Below, one piece after another: positions 45,519 to 53,408 of a DNA stretch of 64,000 bases. Source of the DNA: CAVQBC01 sp963848415. Its GTDB lineage: Bacteria; Actinomycetota; Thermoleophilia; Solirubrobacterales; Solirubrobacteraceae. The DNA lies in contig CAWKDN010000001.1 in the NCBI GenBank assembly GCA_963848415.1, positions 1,922,001 through 1,986,000 on the forward strand, written 5' to 3'. Positions within the stretch are counted from its first letter, which is position 1. Each line of letters starts with the position of its first letter. The position numbers and the translations under genes were made by a program. The notes under the pieces are model-generated. The model was given only the letters and a program-made list of their open reading frames with translations, was not told the origin of the DNA and did no database searches.

Positions 45519-47714
45519 ATGTCCATCGCCGACACCGCCGACCTCGATCGCCTCGTCCGCCGCGCGCACGGTGACCCGCACGCGATCCTCGGTGCCCACG
45601 CGGCGCCCGGTGGCGTCGTGCTGGTCCGCGCCCTGCGGCCCGGCGCGGCGGGGGTCAGCGTCGAGTACGCCGGCGGCGAGCCCGTCGAGCTCGCCGAGGT
45701 CCACCCGGGCGGCATCTTCGAGGGCGTCGTGCCCGGCGTCTCGATCCCGTTCGCCTACGAGCTGGTCGTCGACTACGGCGTGCAGGGCAGCTACCGCACG
45801 CGCGACCCCTACGCGTTCCTGCCGACGCTCGGCGACATCGACCTGCACCTGATCAACGAGGGTCGCGACGAGCGTCTCTACGAGCACCTCGGCGCCCACG
45901 TGCGCGAGATGGACGGGGTCAGCGGCGTCGCCTTCGCGGTCTGGGCCCCGGGCGCCCGGGCGGTCAACCTCGTCGGCGACTTCAACTACTGGGACGCCCG
46001 CCTGCACCCGATGCGGGCCATGGGCGCCTCGGGCGTGTGGGAGCTCTTCGTGCCCGGCGTGCACCCGGGCACCTCCTACAAGTTCGAGATCATCGCCTCG
46101 GACGGCGAGCTGCGCCTCAAGGCCGACCCGGTCGCCTTCGCGACCGAGGTGCCGCCGCGCACCGCGTCGGTCGTCCATCACTCGACCTACGAGTGGCAGG
46201 ACGACGAGTGGATGGCCGCCCGCCGCCGGGCGGGCGAGCCGATCGACGGGCCGATGTCGGTCTATGAGGTCCACCTCGGCTCCTGGCGGCGCAACCCGCT
46301 GGAGGACAACCGCTCGCTGACCTACGCCGAGCTGGCCTCCGAGCTCGCCGACTACGCGCTGGACATGGGCTTCACCCACGTCGAGCTGCTGCCGGTGATG
46401 GCCCACCCGTTCTCGGGCTCGTGGGGCTACCAGGTGACGGGCTACTACGCCCCGACGCCGCTCTACGGCGACCCCGACGAGTTCCGCGCCTTCGTCGACG
46501 CGCTGCACCGGCGCGGGCTCGGGGTGATCCTCGACTGGGTGCCCGCCCACTTCCCGCGCGACGACTTCGCGCTCGCCCGCTTCGACGGGTCGGCGCTCTA
46601 CGAGCACGCCGACCCGCGCCGCGGCGCGCATCCCGACTGGGGCACGCTGGTGTTCAACCTCGGCCGCCACGAGGTGCGCAACTTCCTCAACGCCAACGCC
46701 CTCTTCTGGCTGCGCGAGTACCACGCCGACGGGCTGCGGGTCGACGCGGTGGCCTCGATGCTCTACCTCGACTACTCGCGCGAGGAGGGCCAGTGGGTCC
46801 CGAACCAGTTCGGGGGCAACGAGGACCTCGACACCGTCGCGTTCCTCAAGGAGTTCAACGAGATCGTCCACGGCCGCGAGCCCGGCGTGATCTCCGCGGC
46901 GGAGGAGTCGACCGCGTGGCCGGGCGTCTCGCGCCCGACCTACCTCGGCGGCCTGGGCTTCGGCTTCAAGTGGAACATGGGCTGGATGCACGACACGCTG
47001 GGCTACTTCCAGCAGGATCCGGTCTACCGGCGCTACCACCACCACGAGCTGACCTTCAGCCTCGTCTACGCCTTCACCGAGAACTTCGTGCTGCCGCTCT
47101 CCCACGACGAGGTGGTCCACGGCAAGGGCTCGATGCTCTCCAAGATGCCCGGGGACCGCTGGCAGCAGCTGGCCAACCTGCGCTCGCTCTACGCCTACAT
47201 GTGGGCGCACCCCGGCAAGCAGCTGCTCTTCATGGGCCTCGAGTTCGCCCAGGAGGCCGAGTGGAGCGAGGAGCGCTCGCTGGACTGGCACCTGCTCGAG
47301 GATCCGGGGCACGCCGGCGTCCAGTCGCTCGTGCGCGACCTCAACGCCGCCTACAAGGCCGAGCCGGCGCTGTGGGAGCTCGACTCCGACCCCGCCGGCT
47401 TCTGGTGGCTCGAGCCCAACGACGCGGAGAACAACGTCGTTGCCTTCGCGCGCGGCTCGCGCGACGCCGAGCGCGTGCTCGCCTTCGCCGCGAACCTGTC
47501 GCCCGTGCCGCGCGAGAACTACCGGCTGGGGCTGCCGCGGTCCGGGCGCTGGCGCGAGCTGCTCAACACGGACTCGAGCTACTACGGCGGCTCGGACAAG
47601 GGCAACCTCGGCGGGATCGAGACCGAGCCGATCCCGTACGGCGGCCAGCCGTTCTCGGCCGAGGTGACGCTGCCGCCGCTCGCGGCGGTGTGGCTCGTGC
47701 CCGAAGACGCCTAG
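45519..47714 (+). CDS. glgB: 1,4-alpha-glucan branching enzyme GlgB
   Basis: This 731-residue branching enzyme starts with two CBM48-type domains (about 1-225), including the segment VAFAVWAPGARAVNLVGDFN. The GH13_9 barrel has MSVYEVHLGSWRR, ELLPVMAHPFSGSWGYQVTG, the nucleophile Asp409 in LRVDAVASMLYLDYSR, the acid Glu462 in SAAEESTAWPG (53 residues apart, as in E. coli GlgB) and LPLSHDEVVHGKGS. It introduces alpha-1,6 branches in the glucan made by GlgE. The ribosome site ggaagg precedes the ATG. It is the last gene of the glgE-treS-pep2-glgB operon. Confidence 0.96.
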   Translation: MSIADTADLDRLVRRAHGDPHAILGAHAAPGGVVLVRALRPGAAGVSVEYAGGEPVELAEVHPGGIFEGVVPGVSIPFAYELVVDYGVQGSYRTRDPYAFLPTLGDIDLHLINEGRDERLYEHLGAHVREMDGVSGVAFAVWAPGARAVNLVGDFNYWDARLHPMRAMGASGVWELFVPGVHPGTSYKFEIIASDGELRLKADPVAFATEVPPRTASVVHHSTYEWQDDEWMAARRRAGEPIDGPMSVYEVHLGSWRRNPLEDNRSLTYAELASELADYALDMGFTHVELLPVMAHPFSGSWGYQVTGYYAPTPLYGDPDEFRAFVDALHRRGLGVILDWVPAHFPRDDFALARFDGSALYEHADPRRGAHPDWGTLVFNLGRHEVRNFLNANALFWLREYHADGLRVDAVASMLYLDYSREEGQWVPNQFGGNEDLDTVAFLKEFNEIVHGREPGVISAAEESTAWPGVSRPTYLGGLGFGFKWNMGWMHDTLGYFQQDPVYRRYHHHELTFSLVYAFTENFVLPLSHDEVVHGKGSMLSKMPGDRWQQLANLRSLYAYMWAHPGKQLLFMGLEFAQEAEWSEERSLDWHLLEDPGHAGVQSLVRDLNAAYKAEPALWELDSDPAGFWWLEPNDAENNVVAFARGSRDAERVLAFAANLSPVPRENYRLGLPRSGRWRELLNTDSSYYGGSDKGNLGGIETEPIPYGGQPFSAEVTLPPLAAVWLVPEDA

Positions 47715-47763
47715 ACCTGCACTGTCGGTCCACGTCGGCGTCGCGCGACCGCCCGAGCCGCGG

Positions 47764-48297
47764 TCACCTCCCCGGGTGGTAGGTGAGGAGGACCACCCCG
47801 GAGTCGAACCGCTTCACGCCGTCGAGCTCCAGCCGGACGGTTCCCCTGTCGCCGAGCACGTGGACGTTCCCCTCGCCCCAGACGAGCGGGTTGAGGTAGA
47901 CCTCGTACTCGTCGATCAGGCCCTTCTCGGCGAGGGCGTAGGCGAACGCGCCGCTCCCGTGCATGAACAGGTCGCCGTCGACCTCGTCCTTCAGCTTCGG
48001 GATCGAGTCCTCGAGGTCTCCCTCGAGCAGGGTCGCGTTCCACTCGAGATCGCCGGACAGGGTGGCGGACCCGACGTACTTCGGCATCGAGTTGACCATG
48101 TCCGCCCACTTGCCCGACTGGCTCGGCCAGTATCCCGCCAGCCCCTCGTAGGTCTTGCGGCCCAACACGAGCCCGCTGGATCTCGCCTGGCGCTCGAACG
48201 AATAGTGGCCGTGGTCCGCGTCCGGCTGCACCCATTCGCCGACCGGGTCGACGACGCCGTCGACGGTGGCCTGCGTGGTCGCGATCAGCTTTGCCAT
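47764..48297 (-). CDS. Dihydrofolate reductase/RibD C-terminal-like protein
   Basis: This 177-residue RibD_C/DHFR-fold protein starts KLIATTQATVDGVVD and has LVLGRKTYEGLAGYWP, KYVGSATL, DLFMHGSGAFAYALAE and EYEVYLNPLVWGEG. It is probably an NADPH reductase of unknown substrate. The ribosome site gaggag lies just before the ATG. It diverges from the ArsR/AHSA1/VOC cluster, and the ArsR operator region lies between them, so it may be co-controlled. Confidence 0.88.
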   Translation of the reverse strand: MAKLIATTQATVDGVVDPVGEWVQPDADHGHYSFERQARSSGLVLGRKTYEGLAGYWPSQSGKWADMVNSMPKYVGSATLSGDLEWNATLLEGDLEDSIPKLKDEVDGDLFMHGSGAFAYALAEKGLIDEYEVYLNPLVWGEGNVHVLGDRGTVRLELDGVKRFDSGVVLLTYHPGR

Positions 48298-48385
48298 CTC
48301 GGTGCTCCTCTCTGAGCCCTGGGGCCGGTCGCATCTGGGACCGGCGCGGGGGCGGGAAGTCATCGCAGGCACGCTGCTCAACTGC

Positions 48386-48440
48386 TTGGTTGACAAGGTT
48401 GGACATCTGCAGTATGTTCAACCAACCAGATGATCAACCA
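48386..48440. promoter_or_regulatory. Promoter and operator-like repeats of the arsR cluster
   Basis: A consensus-type promoter faces arsR: TTGACA (48390-48395), a 17-nt spacer, then TATGTT (48413-48418), about 11 nt before the ATG. The half-site TGGTTGA overlaps the -35, and its complement TCAACCA occurs twice (about 48418 and 48433), the last inside the start of arsR. This arrangement fits autorepression by the ArsR protein, by inference. Confidence 0.7.
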
Positions 48441-48780
48441 GTTGGAAGAACAGTCCTCCGCCCGGCTCGACGCCACCTTCGGCGCGCTCGCCGACCCGAC
48501 GCGGCGGGCGATCCTCGCCCGCCTGACCGGCGGGGAGGCCACCGTCAACGAGCTCGCCGAGCCGTTCGCCATGAGCCTGCAGGCGGTCTCGAAGCACATC
48601 AAGGTGCTCGAGCGCGCCGGGCTGATCGCCCGCGGCCGTGACCGCCAGCTGCGCCCGTCGCGGCTGCAGGGTGAGGCGCTCAAGCCGGCTGCCGACTGGC
48701 TGGCGACCTACCGGCCGTTCTGGGAGGACGCCTTCGATCGTCTCGCAGAGCACCTCACCGAGACCCAGGAGCAGGGATGA
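48430..48780 (+). CDS. ArsR-family transcriptional regulator
   Basis: This 116-residue winged helix has FGALADPTRRAILARL, VNELAEPFAMSLQAVSKHIKVLERAGLI and a wing ending RDRQLRPSRL. No Cys is present, so metal sensing of the ArsR type is unlikely. This subgroup typically accompanies AHSA1/SRPBCC genes. It overlaps the next gene by 4 bp. Repeats TGGTTGA/TCAACCA around its promoter are candidate own binding sites. Confidence 0.92.
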   Translation: MINQLEEQSSARLDATFGALADPTRRAILARLTGGEATVNELAEPFAMSLQAVSKHIKVLERAGLIARGRDRQLRPSRLQGEALKPAADWLATYRPFWEDAFDRLAEHLTETQEQG

Positions 48781-49232
48781 CCGAGACCACCGCCGCGCGC
48801 GAGATCACGCTGACGCGCGTCTTCGACGCGCCGCGCGAGCTCGTGTGGCGCGCCTGGACCGAGCCGGAGCGGCTTACGCGCTGGTGGGGCCGGCGCGGCT
48901 GGACGGCGCCGCTGGAGACGATCTCCATGGACGTCCGTCCCGGCGGCGCGTTCCGCCTCACCAGCGTCCGCGCGACCGACGGCGCCGAGATGCGCCAGCA
49001 GGGCGTCTACCGCGAGGTCGTCGAGCCCCAGCGGCTCGTCTTCGCCGAGGGCGCCGACGCCGGCGAGCCCGGCTCGGAGGGCACGGTGACCGTCGTGACC
49101 TTCGCCGATCTCGGCGACGGCCGGACGGAGATGACCCTGCACGCGACGGTCCACACCACGACAGAGATCCTCGACCGTATGACCGCCGGGATGGCGAGCG
49201 CCTTCGAGCGCCTCGCCGAGACCCTCGCCTGA
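48777..49232 (+). CDS. SRPBCC (AHSA1/START-like) domain protein
   Basis: This 151-residue AHSA1-type protein has REITLTRVFDAPRELVWRAW, LTRWWGRRGWTAP, MDVRPGGAFRL, GVYREVVEPQRLVF and TEMTLHATV, covering the whole helix-grip fold. It may bind a hydrophobic ligand. The gene overlaps arsR by 4 bp (ATGA), a pairing seen widely in bacteria. Confidence 0.93.
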   Translation: MTETTAAREITLTRVFDAPRELVWRAWTEPERLTRWWGRRGWTAPLETISMDVRPGGAFRLTSVRATDGAEMRQQGVYREVVEPQRLVFAEGADAGEPGSEGTVTVVTFADLGDGRTEMTLHATVHTTTEILDRMTAGMASAFERLAETLA

Positions 49233-49242
49233 GGAGGCCGCC

Positions 49243-49629
49243 ATGGACTTTCGACTCGAAGTCGTGCAGGTGCCCGTCGCCGACGTGGACCGCGCCAAGG
49301 CCTTCTACACCGAGCGCGCCGGCTTCCACGCCGACCACGACGCCCAGGTGAGCGACACCGTGCGCGTCGTCCAGGTCACGCCGCCGGGCTCGGCCTGCTC
49401 GGTCGTCTTCGGCACCGGGCTCTCGGGCATGGCCCCGGGCTCGGTCGAGGGCCTGCAGCTCGTGGTCTCCGACATGGACGCCGCGCGCGGCGAGCTCGTC
49501 GGGCGCGGCGTCGAGGTATCCGAGGTCGAGGACCTCGGCCGTCCCGGCGGGCCGAGCTTCAAGCACGCGTACTTCAGCGACCCCGACGGCAACACGTGGG
49601 TCCTGCAGGAGATCCGCCCCGCAGACTGA
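49243..49629 (+). CDS. VOC-family (glyoxalase/dioxygenase-like) protein
   Basis: This 128-residue vicinal-oxygen-chelate protein has two beta-alpha-beta-beta-beta modules: VVQVPVADVDRAKAFYTERAG and LQLVVSDMDAARGELVGRG, ending in SDPDGNTWVLQEI with the C-terminal Glu metal ligand. It is probably an isomerase, lyase or binding protein of unknown substrate. It lies 10 bp after the AHSA1 gene. Confidence 0.9.
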   Translation: MDFRLEVVQVPVADVDRAKAFYTERAGFHADHDAQVSDTVRVVQVTPPGSACSVVFGTGLSGMAPGSVEGLQLVVSDMDAARGELVGRGVEVSEVEDLGRPGGPSFKHAYFSDPDGNTWVLQEIRPAD

Positions 49630-49639
49630 GAGGAGCATC

Positions 49640-50017
49640 GTGTCGAGCACCCCCCTCCTGACCGGCGTCGACTTCGTGTCGGTGCCGACCAAGGACTACG
49701 AGACCGCGGCGCAGTTCTACGGCGACGTCCTCGGCCTGCCGTGCATCGAGACCTACGCGCGCATCCCCGGCGGCGAGTTCCAGGCCGGCAACCTGACGCT
49801 GCAGGTCTTCGACTTCTCGGCGATCGGCCGCGACGGCGGCCCGAACCACTACCCGATCGCCTTCCAGGTCGACGACGTCGAGGCCGCCCGGGCGGAGCTC
49901 GAGTCCCGCGGCGTCAGCTTCGTCGCCGCCTTCGACTCCGGCGTCTGCCACAACGCGGTCTTCGAGGATCCCGACGGCAACCCGCTCATGCTCCACCACC
50001 GCTACGCGCCCAAGTAG
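49640..50017 (+). CDS. VOC-family protein, second copy
   Basis: This 125-residue VOC protein has VDFVSVPTKDYETAAQFYGD, PIAFQVDDVEAARAELESRG and an ending FEDPDGNPLMLHHRY, where the usual Glu is replaced (LMLHH), so metal binding may differ. The GTG start follows the first VOC stop by 10 bp. It is probably co-transcribed in the ArsR cluster. Confidence 0.88.
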   Translation: MSSTPLLTGVDFVSVPTKDYETAAQFYGDVLGLPCIETYARIPGGEFQAGNLTLQVFDFSAIGRDGGPNHYPIAFQVDDVEAARAELESRGVSFVAAFDSGVCHNAVFEDPDGNPLMLHHRYAPK

Positions 50018-50026
50018 CCTCCAGGC

Positions 50027-50932
50027 ATGAAAGCGATCCGGTTCGAGACCTACGGCGACCCCGACGTGCTCGAGGTGGCCGACGTCGAAGCGCCGCACGC
50101 CGGGCCGGGCGAGATCCGCATCGCGGTGCGCGCGGCCGGGGTCAACGGCATGGACTGGAAGATCCGCTCAGGGATGCTGCGCGAGATGATGCCCGTCCCG
50201 CTGCCCGCCGGGACCGGGCTCGACGCTGCGGGGATCGTCGACGAGGTCGGCGACGGGGTGCAGGACGTCGCGGTCGGCGACGCCGTGTTCGGCGCGGGCT
50301 CGAACACGCTCGCCGAGCACGCGGTGCTCACGGACTGGGCGCGCAAGCCCGAGCAGCTGTCGTTCGCCGAAGCGGCCGGCTATCCCATCCCGGTCGAGAC
50401 CGCGCAGCGCATCCTCGACCTCGTCGACGTCGACGCGGGCCAGACGGTGCTCGTCAGCGGCGCGTCGGGCGGGGTCGGCTCCGCCGTCGTGCAGCTCGCG
50501 GTCGCTCGCGGCGCGACCGTCATCGGCACCGCCAGCGAGGCCAACCAGCGCTACCTCGAGGATCTTGGAGCGACGCCGACCACGTACGGCGACGGGCTGG
50601 TCGAGCGCGTTCGCGCCCTGGCGCCCGACGGCGTCGACGCGGCGCTCGACATCGCCGGCTCGGGGGTCATCCCGGAGCTCGTCGAGCTGACCGGCGACCC
50701 CGCGAAGGTCGTGTCGATCGCCGACTTCAGCGCCGGCGAGCACGGCGCTCAGGTGTCGGGCACCTCCGCGGACCGCACCGGCGCCTACGAGCGCGCCGCC
50801 CGCGAGTTCGAGGCCGGCCGGCTGCGCATCCCCGTCGCCAACGCCTTCCCGCTCGAGCAGGCCGCCGAGGCCCACTGGGTCAGCGAGGCCGGCCACGCCG
50901 CCGGCCGCACCGTCGTGGAGATCGAGGGCTAG
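50027..50932 (+). CDS. NADP-dependent quinone oxidoreductase-like (MDR family)
   Basis: This 301-residue medium-chain dehydrogenase/reductase lacks zinc ligands. Family segments are MKAIRFETYGDPDVLEVADV, VRAAGVNGMDWKIRSGM, GTGLDAAGIVDEVGDGV and the nucleotide loop VSGASGGVGSAVVQLA. It probably reduces quinones or enones with NADPH. It starts 9 bp after the VOC gene. A TAGCCT box overlaps the upstream stop, 6 nt before the ATG, so either read-through or own leaderless transcription is possible. Confidence 0.91.
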   Translation: MKAIRFETYGDPDVLEVADVEAPHAGPGEIRIAVRAAGVNGMDWKIRSGMLREMMPVPLPAGTGLDAAGIVDEVGDGVQDVAVGDAVFGAGSNTLAEHAVLTDWARKPEQLSFAEAAGYPIPVETAQRILDLVDVDAGQTVLVSGASGGVGSAVVQLAVARGATVIGTASEANQRYLEDLGATPTTYGDGLVERVRALAPDGVDAALDIAGSGVIPELVELTGDPAKVVSIADFSAGEHGAQVSGTSADRTGAYERAAREFEAGRLRIPVANAFPLEQAAEAHWVSEAGHAAGRTVVEIEG

Positions 50933-50939
50933 GAACCCT

Positions 50940-51293
50940 TCAGGGCTTCGCGCCGCCCGCGACCGGCGCGACGACCGGGCCGGGCTGGCGGTTGGCCATC
51001 GCCGACTCGACCTCGGGCTGCTCGAGCAGCACGCGGATGAAGGTCGAGGAGGCCACGACGACGAACGAGCCGAGGTTGCGGAAGACGTTGTAGTCGCGCG
51101 CCTGGCTGCCGGTCTCGCGCCCGACGCGGTCCAGCAGGTCCTCGGCCAGGCAGGCCACCTCGTCGCCGGACGCCGGGGCGGCGCCGTTGCCCGCTGCGTC
51201 GCTGCGCAGGGCGATCACGGCCCCGACCGGCTCGCCGCCGGCCGCGGACGCGTCGAGCTGGGCCGACAGCGTCGGGTCCATCCGAGCAGCCAT
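50940..51293 (-). CDS. Small protein downstream of subtilase, possibly I9/propeptide-like
   Basis: This 117-residue protein has no signal peptide or TM. The C-terminal half (GRETGSQARDYNVFRNLGSF, then VVVASSTFIRVLLEQPEV and ESAMANRQ) follows the pattern of subtilisin propeptides and I9 inhibitors, where the last strands bind the protease. I therefore suspect a stand-alone inhibitor or chaperone of the adjacent subtilase, 11 bp upstream on the same strand. This is inference from pattern and context. The family itself is not recognised. Confidence 0.6.
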   Translation of the reverse strand: MAARMDPTLSAQLDASAAGGEPVGAVIALRSDAAGNGAAPASGDEVACLAEDLLDRVGRETGSQARDYNVFRNLGSFVVVASSTFIRVLLEQPEVESAMANRQPGPVVAPVAGGAKP

Positions 51294-51304
51294 GGCCTCA
51301 CAGG

Positions 51305-52537
51305 TTACTCCCCGAGCAGCGCCGCGAGGGCCGCAGCAGCGTCCGGCTGGCCGCGGTTGGCCCGGTCCTCGTTCATGGCGGCGGAACGTGCGCAGGAAGC
51401 GAAGATGGCGCGCTCCACGTCCGCGGGCGTCGCGGACGGCGCCGCCTCGAAGAGCAGGGCGGCCAGGCCGGCGACGTGCGGGGTGGCCATCGAGGTGCCG
51501 TCCATCTCCTGGTAGCCGCCGCCGGGCTTGGCCGAGATCACGCCCGCGCCCGGCGCGACGAGGTCGGGGACGACCGGTTGGGAGCGGCGCAGGAAGCGCT
51601 GGCTGGAGGAGAACAGGGGGACGCGGCCCGCCTCGTCGCTGGCGCCGACCGACAGCGCCTCGGGGTAGTTGCCCGGCGAGCGGCTGGTGCCGGCGCCCTC
51701 GTTGCCGACGGCGAACACCGGCAGGATCCCCAGCTCGCGAATGCGCTGGGTGAGCGGCAGGAAGTCGTTGAGCAGGCCGCGGAAGCCGAGCGACATGCTG
51801 AGGATCCTGATCTGAGAGCCGACGGCCCAGTCCATGCCGCCCAGCACCCGGGCCACCACGTCGCCGCCCTCGATCACCGCGGCGCTCGCCAGCGCGGCGC
51901 CCGGCGCCACGCCGATGTGGCGCCCGCGGACCGCGCGCCCGGCGATCGTGCCCGCGGTGTGCGTGCCGTGGTCGCCGGAGTCGCGCGCGGCGGGCATGGG
52001 GTCCACGAGCCGGCCGAGGTCGTCGAGCTCGGCGAACGCGGCGATCGCCTCGCGCAGCGCCGGGTGGTCGCCGTCCACGCCCGTGTCCAGGTGCCCGACC
52101 GTCACCCCGGCGCCCGTCAGGCCGCGATCCCACAGGGCCGGGACGCCGAGCGCCTCGAGGCCCCAGGTGACGTCGTCGGCGAGCGCCGCCCGCTCGGCGC
52201 GCTCGGGGCGGATGAGGCCCAGCGGCGGCGCGCCCTTGACGGTCTTCACGGCGGACTCGGCGCGCAGCGCCGCGGCGCTCTCCCGGCTCACCGCGCCGTA
52301 GGCGACGCCGAGGTTGGCGAAGTAGCGGACGGTCGGCGGCGGCGTGACCGCCTCGCCCTCGAAGAGGCTCAGCGCGGCCGCGACGGCAGCGGGGCGGGAC
52401 TCGGGGGCATCGACGAAGTGGCGCCGGACGTCCTCGGGGAGCGCCTCGTCGCCGTGCGGCGCGGCGTCGCGACGCAGCACGCAGATGGCCGGCGCGACGC
52501 CGGCGGCCTGGAAGTCCTGCTGGATGAAGCTCGGCAT
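51305..52537 (-). CDS. Subtilisin-like serine protease (S8) without signal peptide
   Basis: This 410-residue S8 protease has an N-terminal propeptide-like region (about 1-120) followed by the catalytic domain with Asp151 (GHLDTGVDG), His190 (GDHGTHTAG), oxyanion Asn279 (AVGNEGAG) and Ser349 (GTSMATPHVAG), all intact. No signal peptide is seen, so the enzyme may act in the cytosol or leave by another route. A ribosome site (gaggag) precedes the ATG. A small propeptide-like protein is encoded directly downstream, which could restrain it inside the cell. Confidence 0.9.
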   Translation of the reverse strand: MPSFIQQDFQAAGVAPAICVLRRDAAPHGDEALPEDVRRHFVDAPESRPAAVAAALSLFEGEAVTPPPTVRYFANLGVAYGAVSRESAAALRAESAVKTVKGAPPLGLIRPERAERAALADDVTWGLEALGVPALWDRGLTGAGVTVGHLDTGVDGDHPALREAIAAFAELDDLGRLVDPMPAARDSGDHGTHTAGTIAGRAVRGRHIGVAPGAALASAAVIEGGDVVARVLGGMDWAVGSQIRILSMSLGFRGLLNDFLPLTQRIRELGILPVFAVGNEGAGTSRSPGNYPEALSVGASDEAGRVPLFSSSQRFLRRSQPVVPDLVAPGAGVISAKPGGGYQEMDGTSMATPHVAGLAALLFEAAPSATPADVERAIFASCARSAAMNEDRANRGQPDAAAALAALLGE

Positions 52538-52570
52538 CGGCGGACAGCTCCTCTCGGCGGTCAAGACTCG

Positions 52571-52600
52571 CCCCCGGCCCGGACGGAGCCGGGCCGGGGG
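52571..52600. terminator. 12-bp perfect hairpin between cupin and subtilase
   Basis: A perfect stem, 52571-52582 with 52589-52600, encloses a 6-nt loop, acggag. It lies 68 bp after the cupin stop and 34 bp before the subtilase start (all minus strand). It is most likely the cupin terminator, or else part of the subtilase leader. There is no T-run. Confidence 0.55.
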
Positions 52601-52667
52601 CAGCGGGTCGGGCGACGCCGACGGGCCCGAGCCCGACGAGCACCCGGCCCGCAGGGCGGCAGGCTTC

Positions 52668-53225
52668 TCAGGCGGGCAGCGGCTCAGGCAGATAGCGCTC
52701 GGCGTGGCCGCGGGCGCGGGCCAGCGCGGCCAGCGGCGCCATCAGCGCCCGCACGACCGGGGCCGGCGGGAACGGCGCGCGCACCTCGCGCTCGAAGCGG
52801 CGGACGAACAGCGCCAGGTGCAGCGGCCGCGGCATCCCGGTGCGCGTGACGTGGCCCTCGCGGGCGAGCTCGGCGGTGGTCTCGAGCAGCTGCTCCATCT
52901 CCAGCGCGGGCTCGACCTCGACGATCGCCCGGGCGGGGCCGTCGCCGGCGTTGGCGAAGCGGTGCACGCGGCCGGCCGGCACGACGACGGTCTCGCCGGC
53001 CTCCGCCACGATCGTGCGCAGGCCCAGGCGGAACTTCATCGTGCCCTCGAGCACGTGGAAGCGCTCCTCCTGCTCGGGGTGCACGTGCGCGCCGGGCACG
53101 TGGCCGTCGGGGGAGAGCTCGAGCTCGAACTCGAGCAGCTCGCCGGCGGACTCGGCGGCGGTGCGCAGGAAGCGGATCCGCTCGCCGCTGACGGGGTTGT
53201 ACAGGCGCTGTCCTCTGAAGGCCAT
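52668..53225 (-). CDS. Cupin-domain protein with helical C-terminus
   Basis: This 185-residue protein has a metal-type cupin at residues 10-115: GAHVHPEQEERFHVLEGTMK supplies His-x-His...Glu...His, and VPAGRVHRFAN the last His. The C-terminal 65 residues are helical and basic (LHLALFVRRFEREVRAPF). It may be a small oxygenase or a sensor. It lies upstream of the subtilase on the same strand, separated by a hairpin. No specific substrate can be assigned. Confidence 0.82.
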   Translation of the reverse strand: MAFRGQRLYNPVSGERIRFLRTAAESAGELLEFELELSPDGHVPGAHVHPEQEERFHVLEGTMKFRLGLRTIVAEAGETVVVPAGRVHRFANAGDGPARAIVEVEPALEMEQLLETTAELAREGHVTRTGMPRPLHLALFVRRFEREVRAPFPPAPVVRALMAPLAALARARGHAERYLPEPLPA

Positions 53226-53294
53226 GGGTGGCTCCGTTCGCTCGCTCTGGTCAGGTCACGGCGCCCCCCGGGCCGAGACCGACAGCGTGCGCGA

Positions 53295-53340
53295 GCGACC
53301 TTGCGAGGAGGCTGGGGCGACCTTGGCGAGACCTTGCGGG
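53295..53340 (+). repeat. Three direct repeats upstream of hydantoinase operon
   Basis: Three imperfect copies of a CGACCTTGCGAG-like unit lie at 53295-53307, 53317-53330 and 53328-53340, 69-114 bp before the hydantoinase A start. They could be a regulator binding array. No known site matches with certainty. Confidence 0.5.
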
Positions 53341-53408
53341 CTTCAGAGACAACGCTTCGGGGGAGTCAACGTGTCGCACGGGAACTCGAGGCGACGGAGG
53401 GGTGGGCG

